Below, one piece after another: positions 9,259-18,611 of a stretch of 64,000 nt of DNA. The notes beneath the pieces are model-generated. The model did no database searches, had not been told where the DNA came from, and saw nothing but the letters and a program-made list of their open reading frames with translations. Position 1 is the first letter of the stretch. Each line of letters starts with the position of its first letter. The position numbers and the translations under genes are program-made. Source of the DNA: Campylobacter lanienae NCTC 13004 (GTDB lineage: Bacteria > Campylobacterota > Campylobacteria > Campylobacterales > Campylobacteraceae); the NCBI RefSeq assembly GCF_002139935.1, contig NZ_CP015578.1, positions 682,001 to 746,000 of the forward strand. The letters are read 5' to 3'.

Positions 9259-9571
9259 AAAATTTCCAATCTAAATTTGATTTTAACACCTTTGAGCATA
9301 TTGGTGAGTTGTAAAATAGGGTGAATTTGACTATATTGGTATCAAATTTGCTCTTTACAAGTTCAATTATTTTTTTTAACTCTTCAAGTTCTCTATTTAC
9401 AAATCTACTTTTAGCATCCCTAAAAAATACTAAATTATAAAATCCATCTCCATCAACACCCAAAAATAGCTGATAATTACGCTTTTTACTAAATTCTTTG
9501 ATATCAAGGGTTTTTAGATTTTTAAGCAAAATTCTGTTTTGGTTAAAAATATTACAAATTCTATTATCCAT
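9245..9571 (-). CDS. conserved hypothetical protein, 108 residues
   Basis: No function recognised. The protein is small, soluble-looking and mixed alpha/beta, with FLGVDGDGFYNLVFFRDAKS in the middle and a charged helix after it. It overlaps coaX by 14 bases and abuts the BamB-like lipoprotein gene (shared base at 9571). I recall an equivalent gene in the same place in C. jejuni, so it is probably a real, lineage-conserved gene coupled to its neighbours. Confidence 0.7.
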   Translation of the reverse strand: MDNRICNIFNQNRILLKNLKTLDIKEFSKKRNYQLFLGVDGDGFYNLVFFRDAKSRFVNRELEELKKIIELVKSKFDTNIVKFTLFYNSPICSKVLKSNLDWKFYDFM

Positions 9572-10572
9572 TATTTTAATTCTAATATCTCATTATCATA
9601 ATAAAAGGCCTCTAAACCCATAAAACTTTTGTTATCAATCTTAGAATCAAGCTCTATAATCTCAAGATTATCTAAATTCAGATCAGTAACAAACATATAT
9701 CCAGTTTTTTCAATTATATATAGTTTATCATTTTTTGGGATAACTCCTGAAAATATAGCAAATTTGAAATTTCTATTGCCAAGTTTGTTTAACTCTAAAT
9801 CCAAAATTTCAACCATACCATCTTTTAAAAATAGATAAATTTTACCAGAGTAAAGTAACACATCTTTAATCTGCCCATCGTAGTGTTTTACCCCTTGTGG
9901 TGAGATCGCCATTAGCTTTGTAGCACTCGCTGCAAACATTTTATCACCAATTAGATCAAGAAATATTATATTGTTAAAAAACGGCTCACTGCTAACTATA
10001 GCATCCCTTAAAATACGCCCATTAGCTCTATCTACTATCATAATCTTTCCATCTAGTGTTGGATATACTATAATGGAGTTTAAAAATACTGGATTTGCCA
10101 TCTTAACATCTATAGCATAAGCTGGTGAGATATTATACTCTAAGAGCAATTCATCGCTTATCATATCGATTAGATATATAGTGTTATTAGCGCTAAGTGT
10201 TGCAAGATAGTTATCGCTGATAGAGGCTGAGACTATGCGAGCATCAAATTTGGTTGTGTAATACTCATCTTGATCTACTAAAACTCTAAATTTGCCATCT
10301 ATGCTAGATATTAATAATTTATTTTGATACTCACCAAGAAAATTATCATTTTTGCTTAAATCCAACTCTACAATTTTACCATTTTTAAGCAGTATGCTAC
10401 CATCTTTTAATACGGCACCATATTTGCTAGATTGGTCTATAGAAGAGCTTAAAGAGCTATCAAAACTCATATTTTTAGATATAAACTCAGGTTCATAATA
10501 CTCCCTTTTAGTAGAGCAACCAGCAAGTATAAATATAGTTAAAATTGATAAAATAGATATTTTAAAATTCAT
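9571..10572 (-). CDS. beta-propeller-like lipoprotein (BamB-like)
   Basis: 333 residues. A lipoprotein signal peptide ends at LAGC, so the protein should be lipid-anchored in the periplasm. The body is made of repeating short beta-strand units typical of PQQ/WD-like propellers (for example VVYPTLDGKIMIVDRANGR around residue 170). The gene just upstream encodes a YfgM-like TPR membrane protein, and yfgM-bamB adjacency is known from E. coli, where BamB is part of the outer-membrane protein assembly machine. A BamB-like role is inferred from fold and context, not from clear sequence identity. Confidence 0.7.
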   Translation of the reverse strand: MNFKISILSILTIFILAGCSTKREYYEPEFISKNMSFDSSLSSSIDQSSKYGAVLKDGSILLKNGKIVELDLSKNDNFLGEYQNKLLISSIDGKFRVLVDQDEYYTTKFDARIVSASISDNYLATLSANNTIYLIDMISDELLLEYNISPAYAIDVKMANPVFLNSIIVYPTLDGKIMIVDRANGRILRDAIVSSEPFFNNIIFLDLIGDKMFAASATKLMAISPQGVKHYDGQIKDVLLYSGKIYLFLKDGMVEILDLELNKLGNRNFKFAIFSGVIPKNDKLYIIEKTGYMFVTDLNLDNLEIIELDSKIDNKSFMGLEAFYYDNEILELK

Positions 10573-10573
10573 A

Positions 10574-11134
10574 TTATTTCCCTTGATAGTGTTCTAAATT
10601 TTTAGCTATTGATTGTAGTGGCGAATTTAGTGGAATTTTGGCAAATTCGCTCTTTGCTTCATCAATTTTATTATCTTTTAATAAGGCATAGCCATCCAAT
10701 AAATAGTTGTAATTTGATAAAATTTTAGCTGATTTATTGCCTTTTAAATTTTGTAAAATCTCTTTTAAAAGCGGATCAATATCCAAAGCCATAGCCTCAT
10801 CTATAAGGGTAGTTGAGTTAGAGTCATTTGCTGTTTTTATCGCAAAAAGCGCAAATAAAGATGGGTTTTTAGTTATTAAAAGCTCTTTGGATTTACTATC
10901 ATTTGGGTTGTTTATTAAGCTATTATAGGCTCTATTTAGCTCTGCTTTTGCCGATTGCTCTACAGCATTTGAAACACCATATCCTATGATAGCAATTATC
11001 AATACAATAGATATAATGATAAAAAATTTCTTATTTTTTCTAAAAAATCTTTCGCCTTTTATAGCACTTTCTAAAAACTGCTCTTGAGAGCTTATCTCGC
11101 TTTTTATATAATTAATGTTATCTTTAACTGCCAA
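10574..11134 (-). CDS. YfgM-like membrane-anchored TPR protein
   Basis: 186 residues: a short cytoplasmic N-terminus, one membrane helix at about 37-54 (FFIIISIVLIIAIIGYG), then a periplasmic helical region with TPR-like repeats (DGYALLKDNKIDEAKSEFAK near the end). This architecture matches YfgM, a periplasmic chaperone-network protein attached to the Sec translocon in E. coli. It lies 1 base from the BamB-like gene and leads the minus-strand run to hisG. Divergent from gatC. Confidence 0.7.
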   Translation of the reverse strand: MAVKDNINYIKSEISSQEQFLESAIKGERFFRKNKKFFIIISIVLIIAIIGYGVSNAVEQSAKAELNRAYNSLINNPNDSKSKELLITKNPSLFALFAIKTANDSNSTTLIDEAMALDIDPLLKEILQNLKGNKSAKILSNYNYLLDGYALLKDNKIDEAKSEFAKIPLNSPLQSIAKNLEHYQGK

Positions 11135-11256
11135 AGTAAAATCCTTAAAATAAAAAATGCGATAATTTTATCATAAACTTTCTTAAATATAACAAATAAA
11201 TGCCAATTATTAAAAACTGATAAATATTGATAATCTATATCTAAGAAAACTTATGT

Positions 11257-11262
11257 TATAAT
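11257..11262 (+). promoter_or_regulatory. -10 element of the gatC operon
   Basis: TGTTATAAT, an extended -10, about 42 bases before the gatC ATG in the 169-base divergent spacer. It is the only clear plus-strand promoter before the long gatC-to-aroE run. Confidence 0.6.
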
Positions 11263-11303
11263 CATCGCCAAAATTTAAATTTGAGAAGTAGAAGAGTAGA
11301 GTT

Positions 11304-11591
11304 ATGTATATTGATGATAAAATGCTTGAAAAATTAGAGAAATTAAGCGCATTAAAAATCCCTGATGATAAGCGAGAAGAGTTTAAAGAGCAACTTAGCA
11401 AAATTGTAGATTTTGTCGAGGTTTTAAATGAGTTAAATTTGGATAATTTAGAAGCAACTATAAGTCCTGTGAGCGGTGGAACCTTGCTTCGTGATGATGA
11501 ACCTGTAAAAAGCGATGTTATAGATATAATTTTAGAAAATGCCCCACAAAAACAGGGTAGAAGCTTTGAAGTGCCAAAGATAATTGAGTAG
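11304..11591 (+). CDS. gatC: aspartyl/glutamyl-tRNA amidotransferase subunit C
   Basis: 95 residues, normal length. It is the small subunit of GatCAB, which converts mischarged Glu-tRNA-Gln and Asp-tRNA-Asn to the correct aminoacyl-tRNAs. It shows the GatC pattern: an N-terminal helix LEKLSALKIPDD, then IVDFVEVLNELNLDNLEAT, and a C-terminal LRDDEP segment. gatA and gatB are not nearby. RBS-like GTAGAAGAGTAGAG precedes the ATG. It heads the long plus-strand run. Confidence 0.93.
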   Translation: MYIDDKMLEKLEKLSALKIPDDKREEFKEQLSKIVDFVEVLNELNLDNLEATISPVSGGTLLRDDEPVKSDVIDIILENAPQKQGRSFEVPKIIE

Positions 11592-11594
11592 ATT

Positions 11595-12647
11595 ATGGGC
11601 ATTAGAGCTTTATTGGATTTAGTCTTAGATAAAAAGGCTAGCGATCTACATTTAGTGGCTAGGAGCACACCTAAGATTAGAGTCGATGGCGAGCTGATAT
11701 CTACAGGTAGTGCTATTTTAACCTCAAATGATATAGAAGAGATCTGCTTGCCTTTGCTTGATGAAGAACAAAAGATTGAGCTAAAATCTGCTAAAGAGCT
11801 GGATTTTATAGTAGATACTCCTAAAAATGGAAGATTTCGTGCTAACTATTATCTCACTATGAATGGCGAGCTTTCGGCTGCTTTTCGTATGATACCGCTT
11901 GAGACGCCTACGCTAGATGATATATGTGCTCCAGATATATTTTTTGATCTTGCTAAAAAACAAAAAGGGTTGATATTAGTAACAGGTGCTACTGGAAGTG
12001 GTAAAAGCACGACTTTAGCAGCTATCTTAAATGAGATAAATCAAAATCAAAATAGACATATCATAACTATTGAAGATCCGGTGGAATTTATCCACACAAG
12101 CAAAAAATCTCTATTTTCACATAGAAATGTTGGAAGCGATACAAACTCATTTTCAAGAGCGTTAAAATACGCCCTAAGGCAAGATCCCGATGTTATTTTA
12201 GTTGGTGAAATGAGAGACAAAGAGACTATGTCTATGACGATTGAAGCGGCTCAAACTGGCCATTTGGTGCTTGCGACCTTGCACACAAATTCGGCTATAA
12301 GCTCTATAGATAGGATTATAGATAGCTTTGGAGAGGGTGATCAATCATATATTAGAAGCTCTTTATCTTCATCGCTCATAGCGGTGATATCGCAAAATTT
12401 ATTACCAAAAATTGGTGGCGGTAGGGTGGCTCTTTATGAAATTATGTTAAATAATATAGCAATATCAAATTTGATAAGAGAGGGCAAAACTCATCAAATC
12501 ATCTCTCAAATGCAAATTGGTAGCTCTCAAAGTGGTATGAGAGTGATGGCAAATGAAATTCAAAAAGCACTAAATGAAAATATCATCACAAAAGAGATTG
12601 CGATGCAATTTGGTGCCCAAAATTTAAATTTAATGGAGCAAAATTAA
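11595..12647 (+). CDS. pilT: PilT-type secretion/retraction ATPase
   Basis: 350 residues. The protein has the PilT layout: N-terminal PAS-like part with DLHLVARSTPKIRVDGEL, Walker A GATGSGKST at about 131-139, Asp box TIEDPVEF, Walker B QDPDVILVGEMRD, His box AAQTGHLVLATLHTNSA, and near the end NLIREGKTHQI, the AIRAGE-type retraction box of PilT. PilT powers type IV pilus retraction. No other pilus gene is in the window, and as I recall C. jejuni has no gene at this position. Placed 3 bases after gatC and overlapping cvpA by one base. Confidence 0.9.
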   Translation: MGIRALLDLVLDKKASDLHLVARSTPKIRVDGELISTGSAILTSNDIEEICLPLLDEEQKIELKSAKELDFIVDTPKNGRFRANYYLTMNGELSAAFRMIPLETPTLDDICAPDIFFDLAKKQKGLILVTGATGSGKSTTLAAILNEINQNQNRHIITIEDPVEFIHTSKKSLFSHRNVGSDTNSFSRALKYALRQDPDVILVGEMRDKETMSMTIEAAQTGHLVLATLHTNSAISSIDRIIDSFGEGDQSYIRSSLSSSLIAVISQNLLPKIGGGRVALYEIMLNNIAISNLIREGKTHQIISQMQIGSSQSGMRVMANEIQKALNENIITKEIAMQFGAQNLNLMEQN

Positions 12648-13231
12648 TGGATTTTATTACTTGGTTTGATATTATTGTGATAGCTGTTGTGGTTATTTTA
12701 GGTATTAAGGGTGTTATCAATGGACTTATCAAAGAGATATTTGGATTGATTGGTATCATCGGCGGGGTGATTGTAGCTAGTAGAAATGCGAATTTAGTAG
12801 GAGAGCAAATCAGCCTTTATCTATATCAGCTTAGCGATTCAGCGGAGTTTTTCTTTGGATTTTTACTTACATTAATTATATTTTGGTTTGTATGTTTGCT
12901 TCTTGGTAATCTTTTGTCTAAAATGTTAAAAATGAGTGGGCTTGGATTTGTAGATAGATTGCTAGGATTTTTTGTAGGAGCTGCTAAGATATTTTTAGTT
13001 CTTGCGATTTTGTTTGCTATTGTCTCTAAAATTTCAGTATTAAATCAAAAAATATCACCATATTTTCAAGGCAGTAAGGTCTATCCGATCCTTTTAGCTG
13101 CTGGGGAATTCATAATGGCTATGGATATGAGTGGAATTCAAAAAAGCGTGGATAACACGCAAGAGATTGTGCCTGAAATTTTAGATGATAATCAAACTAT
13201 TGAACAAAATTTAACCAAGGTGGAAGAATGA
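12647..13231 (+). CDS. cvpA: CvpA family membrane protein
   Basis: 194 residues with four predicted membrane helices and the CvpA-type N-terminus [20 protein letters not shown] followed by GLIGIIGG. The family is named for colicin V production; its true role (envelope stress or peptidoglycan-related) is poorly defined. A charged tail follows residue 160. It overlaps pilT by one base (TAATG) and fur by four (ATGA), so translation is coupled. Confidence 0.85.
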   Translation: MDFITWFDIIVIAVVVILGIKGVINGLIKEIFGLIGIIGGVIVASRNANLVGEQISLYLYQLSDSAEFFFGFLLTLIIFWFVCLLLGNLLSKMLKMSGLGFVDRLLGFFVGAAKIFLVLAILFAIVSKISVLNQKISPYFQGSKVYPILLAAGEFIMAMDMSGIQKSVDNTQEIVPEILDDNQTIEQNLTKVEE

Positions 13232-13695
13232 TAGAAAATATTGAATACGATGCTTTGCTAGAGCGTTTTAAGCGTGTATTGCGAGATAATGGGTTGAAAT
13301 ATACCAAGCAGCGTGAAGTGCTTCTACAAACACTATATAATAATAGCGAGCATTTTACTCCCGAGCAGTTATATCTATATATCAAAGAGCGTCATCCAGG
13401 TTTAAATGTAGGTATAGCAACTGTTTATAGAAGCTTAAATTTGCTTGAAGAATCAGGTATGGTAACATCTATTAGCTTTGGGGCTCAAGGCAAAAAATTT
13501 GAACTAGCTAACAAACCTCACCACGATCATATAATCTGTAGGCAGTGTGGGGTGATAGTCGAATTTGAAGATCAAGTGATAGAAAAACGCCAATTAACCA
13601 TAGCTAAAGATAATGGCTTTAAGCTCACAGGCCACATAATGCAGCTTTATGGAGTTTGTAGTGAGTGTAATAAACAAAAAATAAAAGGAATTTAG
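13228..13695 (+). CDS. fur: ferric uptake regulator Fur
   Basis: 155 residues. Iron-dependent repressor of iron uptake genes. The N-terminal winged helix ([16 protein letters not shown], then [14 protein letters not shown]) is followed by the metal-binding dimer domain with [13 protein letters not shown] and a second CxxC (CSEC) near the end for structural zinc. It overlaps cvpA by 4 bases and runs straight into lysS. No private promoter was seen, so it is probably transcribed from far upstream in the gatC run. Confidence 0.95.
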   Translation: MIENIEYDALLERFKRVLRDNGLKYTKQREVLLQTLYNNSEHFTPEQLYLYIKERHPGLNVGIATVYRSLNLLEESGMVTSISFGAQGKKFELANKPHHDHIICRQCGVIVEFEDQVIEKRQLTIAKDNGFKLTGHIMQLYGVCSECNKQKIKGI

Positions 13696-15186
13696 TTGAT
13701 TTTTGATAATGAATTAGAGCAAACTCGTTTAGCTAAGGCTGATGAGTTAAGACAGATGGGCGTGAGTCCATATCCGCATTTTTTGAAACGAGAGTTAAAA
13801 ATATCTGAATTTAAGAGTGAATTTGGCTATATAAAAGATCTGCCCCAAAGCGAGAGAAAAGCTACCAAAGAAGTTACGATGGCTGGTAGAATAAAACTAA
13901 AAAGAGTAGCTGGGAAATCAACATTTGCCAATATAGAAGATGAGAGCGATAATATCCAAATTTATTACTCATTAGCTAGTATAGGCGAGGAGGATTATGC
14001 TAAATTCAAAAAAAATCTTGAAGTTGGTGATATAATTCTTGTTAAAGGCTATGCTTTTATCACCCAAACGGGCGAATTTAGCCTACATGCAAGCCATATC
14101 ACTCTTGCTACTAAGGCCATATCGCCACTACCTGAGAAATTTCACGGACTAACTGATATTGAGATTAGGTATAGACAGAGATATCTAGATATGATTATGA
14201 ATAGAGATGTTAGGGATGATTTTCTTAAGCGTTCAATCATCATTAGCACTATTAGAAGGTTTTTTGAAGAGCGTGGATTTTTAGAAGTTGAGACTCCTAT
14301 GATGCATCCAATAGCAGGCGGGGCTAATGCCAAGCCATTTATCACTCATCATAATGCATTAGGCGTAGATAGATATCTTAAAATCGCCCCAGAGCTTTAT
14401 CTCAAAAGACTTATCGTAGGTGGTATGGAAGCGGTATTTGAGATGAATCGTTGCTTTAGAAATGAAGGGATGGATCTTACTCATAATCCTGAATTTACTA
14501 GTATTGAGTTTTATTGGGCGTGGCATGACTATTTTGAGGCTATGGATCTAACAGAAGAGCTTTTTGCTACATTGTTAGATAGATTGAATTTAGATAAAGT
14601 TATTGAATTTGATGGTCAAAATATAGACTTTTCTAAGCCTTTTAGAAGGATTAAATATCTTGATGCGATAGTTGAAATAGGGGGTATCGATAGGGATATT
14701 ATAAATAGTAAAGATAGAATTTTAGCCAAATTAAAAGAGGATAAATTTGAAGCTAATGATAAGCTTGATTTAGGTCATTTACAGGCTGAGCTTTTTGATA
14801 ATTATGTTGAGAGCAAGCTTATAAATCCTACATTTATTACAGATTTTCCTATCTCTATCTCACCACTTTCAAGAAGAAGTGATGAAGATCCAGAAATAGC
14901 ACAGAGATTTGAGCTATTTATAGCCGGCCGTGAGCTTGCAAATGCCTTTAATGAGCTAAATGATCCAATAGATCAATATAAGAGATTTGAGGCTCAAATA
15001 CAGAGTAAAGATGCCGGCAATGATGAGGCACACGAGATGGATGAGGATTATTGCGTGGCTCTTGGTTATGGTATGCCACCAACTGTTGGTTGGGGTCTTG
15101 GTGTTGATAGATTAGTAATGCTATTATTAAACAAAAAATCAATTCGTGATGTTATATTATTTCCAGCTATGAAACCAAAAAATTAA
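13696..15186 (+). CDS. lysS: lysyl-tRNA synthetase, class II
   Basis: 496 residues. An N-terminal OB-fold anticodon-binding domain ([20 protein letters not shown]) precedes a class II catalytic core: motif 1 around [20 protein letters not shown], motif 2 [13 protein letters not shown], motif 3 [13 protein letters not shown]. It starts with TTG directly after the fur stop; AAAAGGAA just upstream serves as ribosome-binding site. glyA follows by 11 bases. Confidence 0.96.
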   Translation: MIFDNELEQTRLAKADELRQMGVSPYPHFLKRELKISEFKSEFGYIKDLPQSERKATKEVTMAGRIKLKRVAGKSTFANIEDESDNIQIYYSLASIGEEDYAKFKKNLEVGDIILVKGYAFITQTGEFSLHASHITLATKAISPLPEKFHGLTDIEIRYRQRYLDMIMNRDVRDDFLKRSIIISTIRRFFEERGFLEVETPMMHPIAGGANAKPFITHHNALGVDRYLKIAPELYLKRLIVGGMEAVFEMNRCFRNEGMDLTHNPEFTSIEFYWAWHDYFEAMDLTEELFATLLDRLNLDKVIEFDGQNIDFSKPFRRIKYLDAIVEIGGIDRDIINSKDRILAKLKEDKFEANDKLDLGHLQAELFDNYVESKLINPTFITDFPISISPLSRRSDEDPEIAQRFELFIAGRELANAFNELNDPIDQYKRFEAQIQSKDAGNDEAHEMDEDYCVALGYGMPPTVGWGLGVDRLVMLLLNKKSIRDVILFPAMKPKN

Positions 15187-15197
15187 GGAGTTAAGGT

Positions 15198-16442
15198 ATG
15201 AATTTAGAAAATTTTGATAAAGATATTTATGATCTTTTAAATAGTGAGCTTAAGCGTCAATGCGATCATTTGGAGATGATTGCTAGTGAGAATTTCACAT
15301 ATCCTGAAGTTATGGAAGTTATGGGTTCTATTTTGACTAATAAATATGCCGAAGGGTATCCTGGTAAGAGATATTATGGTGGTTGTGAATTTGTAGATGA
15401 GATAGAGCAGATTGCTATTGATAGATGCAAAAAGCTCTTTGGTTGTGAATTTGCTAATGTTCAGCCAAATAGCGGTAGCCAAGCAAATCAAGGTGTTTAT
15501 GGTGCCTTTCTAAAGCCAGGTGATAAAATTTTAGGTATGGATTTAAGCCATGGTGGCCACTTAACTCATGGTGCTAAGGTTTCAAGCTCTGGTAAGTATT
15601 ATGAGAGTTTCTTTTATGGTGTTGAGCTAGATGGTAGAATCAACTATGATAAGGTAGCCGATATTGCAAATATTGTTAAACCAAGGATGATAGTTTGCGG
15701 TGCGAGCGCCTATACTAGAGAGATAGATTTTAAGCGATTTAGAGAGATTGCTGATAGTGTAGGTGCGTATCTATTTGCTGATGTGGCGCACATAGCTGGG
15801 TTAGTTGTAGCTGGCGAGCATGCTCATCCATTTCCACATTGCCATGTAGTAAGCTCCACAACACACAAAACTCTAAGAGGCCCAAGAGGTGGTATCATCA
15901 TGACAAACGATGAGGAATTTGCTAAAAAGATCAATAGCTCTATATTCCCAGGAATTCAAGGTGGGCCATTAATGCATGTTATAGCTGGCAAGGCTGTAGG
16001 CTTTAAGCATAATTTAAGCGATGAGTGGAAAGTATATGCCAAACAAGTCAAAGCAAATGCCAAAAAACTTGGTGAAGTTTTAATTAGCCGTGGATATAAT
16101 CTAGTTAGTGGTGGGACAGATAATCATCTTGTTTTGGTTAGCTTTTTAGATAAAGATTTTAGCGGTAAAGATGCTGATATCGCTCTTGGCAATGCCGGAA
16201 TCACAGTCAATAAAAACACAGTCCCAGGCGAAATTAGAAGTCCATTTATAACAAGCGGTATTAGGGTAGGTAGCCCAGCACTTACAGCAAGGGGTATGAA
16301 AGAGGGCGAATTTGAGTTGATAGCAAATCGCATTGCCGATGTATTAGATGATATAAATAATCTTGATAAACAACGCAAAATTGCAGCTGAATTAAAAGAG
16401 TTGGCTAATCAATTTATTATATATGATAAGGCGACATTCTAA
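15198..16442 (+). CDS. glyA: serine hydroxymethyltransferase
   Basis: 414 residues. It interconverts serine and glycine with tetrahydrofolate, feeding one-carbon metabolism. [16 protein letters not shown] at the N-terminus, [16 protein letters not shown] and the PLP-lysine segment [16 protein letters not shown] are intact. RBS AAGGAG precedes the ATG. The stop codon overlaps the start of the DUF1882 gene (TAATG). Confidence 0.97.
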   Translation: MNLENFDKDIYDLLNSELKRQCDHLEMIASENFTYPEVMEVMGSILTNKYAEGYPGKRYYGGCEFVDEIEQIAIDRCKKLFGCEFANVQPNSGSQANQGVYGAFLKPGDKILGMDLSHGGHLTHGAKVSSSGKYYESFFYGVELDGRINYDKVADIANIVKPRMIVCGASAYTREIDFKRFREIADSVGAYLFADVAHIAGLVVAGEHAHPFPHCHVVSSTTHKTLRGPRGGIIMTNDEEFAKKINSSIFPGIQGGPLMHVIAGKAVGFKHNLSDEWKVYAKQVKANAKKLGEVLISRGYNLVSGGTDNHLVLVSFLDKDFSGKDADIALGNAGITVNKNTVPGEIRSPFITSGIRVGSPALTARGMKEGEFELIANRIADVLDDINNLDKQRKIAAELKELANQFIIYDKATF

Positions 16443-16984
16443 TGCAGCGTATGGATTTATCACTTATTAAGATGATTACAGATCATTACTATATCAAGCG
16501 TGATCTAACTGTGAAAAAGATTGAGTACAAGGGTAGATACTACTTCGATAAATTTGAAAGAGTAGATGAGCCGCTTAGTTTGTCTATACAAAGAGAGCAC
16601 GAAGAGAAAAAGATAATCGTAGCACACTCTTTGGTAAATAGACTAAATAAAGTTGAAAATATTGTTTTTGACTATAATGGCAGAATGCCTGAACGCTTTT
16701 GGCATAGAGCTCAACTTATGCTAAGAGATGAAGGGTTTATAAATTTCACCGCTTATGAGAGTAAAACTCCGGGTCATCTACATCTATATATACATAAAGG
16801 CCACACAACCTTTATGGAAGGATGTCAAATAGCCAATAAGCTCTCAGTAATGCTATCTCAAAAGCTACCTCAAGAGTGGAGAATGTTTCCTACTATGGAT
16901 ATGCCATTAGAGTATAATATTTTGGCTTTACCATACGCTTTGTATCAAAAAGAGCGTGGTGCTAGTTGGTCAAAACATATGTAA
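16442..16984 (+). CDS. DUF1882 family protein
   Basis: 180 residues, a family I know only from Campylobacterota, function unknown. Conserved between glyA and the SPOR gene as in C. jejuni. Features: a basic N-terminal third; VFDYNGRMPERFWHRAQLML; then SKTPGHLHLYIHKG; then a helical C-terminus ending ERGASWSKHM. The hydrophobic-D-x-N-G followed later by S-x-T-P-G-H-x-H resembles the spacing of the two sequence signatures of archaeo-eukaryotic primase folds (acidic strand, then s-x-H). That is only a visual resemblance; see findings. Confidence 0.75.
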   Translation: MQRMDLSLIKMITDHYYIKRDLTVKKIEYKGRYYFDKFERVDEPLSLSIQREHEEKKIIVAHSLVNRLNKVENIVFDYNGRMPERFWHRAQLMLRDEGFINFTAYESKTPGHLHLYIHKGHTTFMEGCQIANKLSVMLSQKLPQEWRMFPTMDMPLEYNILALPYALYQKERGASWSKHM

Positions 16985-16994
16985 AGGATAAATT

Positions 16995-17819
16995 ATGGAA
17001 GAGAATAATAATTTACAAGATATATTGCTAGATAAAAACGAAGAAGAAAAATCAGGTGGTATGCGTAAAATTTTAATTGGCGTGGCGTTGCTAGTTATAA
17101 TTTTCGTTCTTGTTTTGATTGTTATGAAGTTTTTAAATTCAGATGACAAGAAGAATAATAACGATATAGCTGATGCTCTTTTATTGCCTACTGAGTTGCC
17201 TACTACAAGTACTCCAACTAACAATACTTCAAATGAGCTTTTTGAGCAAGTGCCTATAGTGAGCGATACAACAAATTCTAAAGATAGTTTTGAGAATATA
17301 GTAAATGAGTATAAAAACGCTCAAGCTGCTATGGATACAACGATAGCGCCAGTATTGCCGCCGAAAGTAGAAGAGCCATTTGGCCCAGTTGAGCCAAAAG
17401 AGGTTAAAAAAGAGCCAGCAAAACAAGAAGTTGCTAAAAATTTAGAGCCTAAAAAGGTAGAGAGCAAAAAGCCAGAAGCCAAAAAACCAGAGACGACAAA
17501 ACCAGAAGTTAAAAAAGCTGAAGCCAAAAAACCAGAAGCCAAAAAAGAGGCCACTAAAAAAGCTTCAACTCCAAATAGCACATCTTTGGCTAAAGGCTCA
17601 TATATACAAGTCGCTTCGGTATCTAAATTAGACACAAATAGTGCTTTGATTAAAAAGATTGTAGCAAGTGGTTACAAATATAAAACACACAAAGTTGTGG
17701 TAAATGGCAATGAAGTTATTAAAATTCTAATTGGCCCATTTGGTGCTGATTTAGAATCTAATATGCAAAAAATTCGCCAAGATATATCAAATGGCGCCTT
17801 TGTGTATAGAGTCAAATAA
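16995..17819 (+). CDS. SPOR domain membrane protein
   Basis: 274 residues: acidic cytoplasmic N-terminus, one membrane helix at about 25-45, a long periplasmic linker rich in Lys, Pro, Glu and Ala (about 120-190, with repeated KKPEAKK units), and a C-terminal SPOR domain (GSYIQVASVSKLDTN to FVYRVK) that binds glycan strands lacking stem peptides. Such proteins act at the division septum (DedD/FtsN-like). The linker repeats are low-complexity and could vary in length between strains. aroE follows by 6 bases. Confidence 0.85.
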   Translation: MEENNNLQDILLDKNEEEKSGGMRKILIGVALLVIIFVLVLIVMKFLNSDDKKNNNDIADALLLPTELPTTSTPTNNTSNELFEQVPIVSDTTNSKDSFENIVNEYKNAQAAMDTTIAPVLPPKVEEPFGPVEPKEVKKEPAKQEVAKNLEPKKVESKKPEAKKPETTKPEVKKAEAKKPEAKKEATKKASTPNSTSLAKGSYIQVASVSKLDTNSALIKKIVASGYKYKTHKVVVNGNEVIKILIGPFGADLESNMQKIRQDISNGAFVYRVK

Positions 17820-17825
17820 GGATTT

Positions 17826-18611
17826 ATGGTGAAGTATTTTGCTCTATTTGGAAATCCAGTATCTCACTCTATATCGCCTAGACTTCACAATATTGCTCTT
17901 CAAGGATTAGGTCAAAGAGGAGTGTATGGTAGGATTTTATTAGAGCAAGGTAGTGATATTATCACTAAGTTTAAAAAATATAATCTAACGGGAGCCAATA
18001 TCACTATCCCTTTTAAAGAGTCTGTTTTGGCTGATTGTGATGAGCTAGATAGCATTGCAGCCGATATCGGCTCGATCAATACACTAGTTAGCAAAAAGGG
18101 CAAAATCAAGGGATATAACACAGATGCACCTGGATTTATGATGGCGATTGCTGAATTTGGTAAGATTGATAGAGCTTTGATATTAGGCGCTGGTGGAACT
18201 GCTAAGGCACTTTCATATATTTTACACACTAATGGTATTGAGATTGAAATTTTAAATCGTAGTGATAAAAGAGCTGAATTTATAAATTACAACTTCAATA
18301 CCTATTCTAACTTTAAAGTTTCAAATTATGATTTAGTCATAAACACCACTTCAGCAGGGCTTTGCGGTGATGATCTTCCGTGTGATGAGATTGTTTTAAG
18401 AGAGATTTTATCCAATTCTAAATTTGCTTTTGATGTGATATATAATAGGCAAACCCCATTTTTGCGTATTGCTAATGATACGGGGCTTAAAATCAAAGAT
18501 GGTAAAGATATGTTGCTTTATCAAGCGGTTTTAGCATTTAATCTATTTTATGATAATAAATTTGATGAGAGTAAAATAACAAAGCTAATGCGTGGAGCAT
18601 TTGAGCTTTAA
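17826..18611 (+). CDS. aroE: shikimate dehydrogenase
   Basis: 261 residues. NADPH-dependent reduction of 3-dehydroshikimate. Substrate-binding FGNPVSHSISPRLHN at the N-terminus, catalytic lysine in NITIPFKE, NTDAPGF, nucleotide-binding ILGAGGTAKAL and the C-terminal GKDMLLYQA are all present. Last gene of the gatC run. Its stop overlaps the recR stop by 4 bases in a convergent arrangement without room for a terminator hairpin. Confidence 0.95.
   Translation: MVKYFALFGNPVSHSISPRLHNIALQGLGQRGVYGRILLEQGSDIITKFKKYNLTGANITIPFKESVLADCDELDSIAADIGSINTLVSKKGKIKGYNTDAPGFMMAIAEFGKIDRALILGAGGTAKALSYILHTNGIEIEILNRSDKRAEFINYNFNTYSNFKVSNYDLVINTTSAGLCGDDLPCDEIVLREILSNSKFAFDVIYNRQTPFLRIANDTGLKIKDGKDMLLYQAVLAFNLFYDNKFDESKITKLMRGAFEL

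Noticed and set aside
11210-11668. 152-residue minus-strand frame over gatC
   Set aside because: Antisense shadow; gatC is clearly recognised and the frame spans its promoter and the pilT start.
17321-17635. 104-residue minus-strand frame rich in FLASGFL repeats
   Set aside because: It is the antisense of the Lys/Pro/Glu repeat linker of the SPOR protein.
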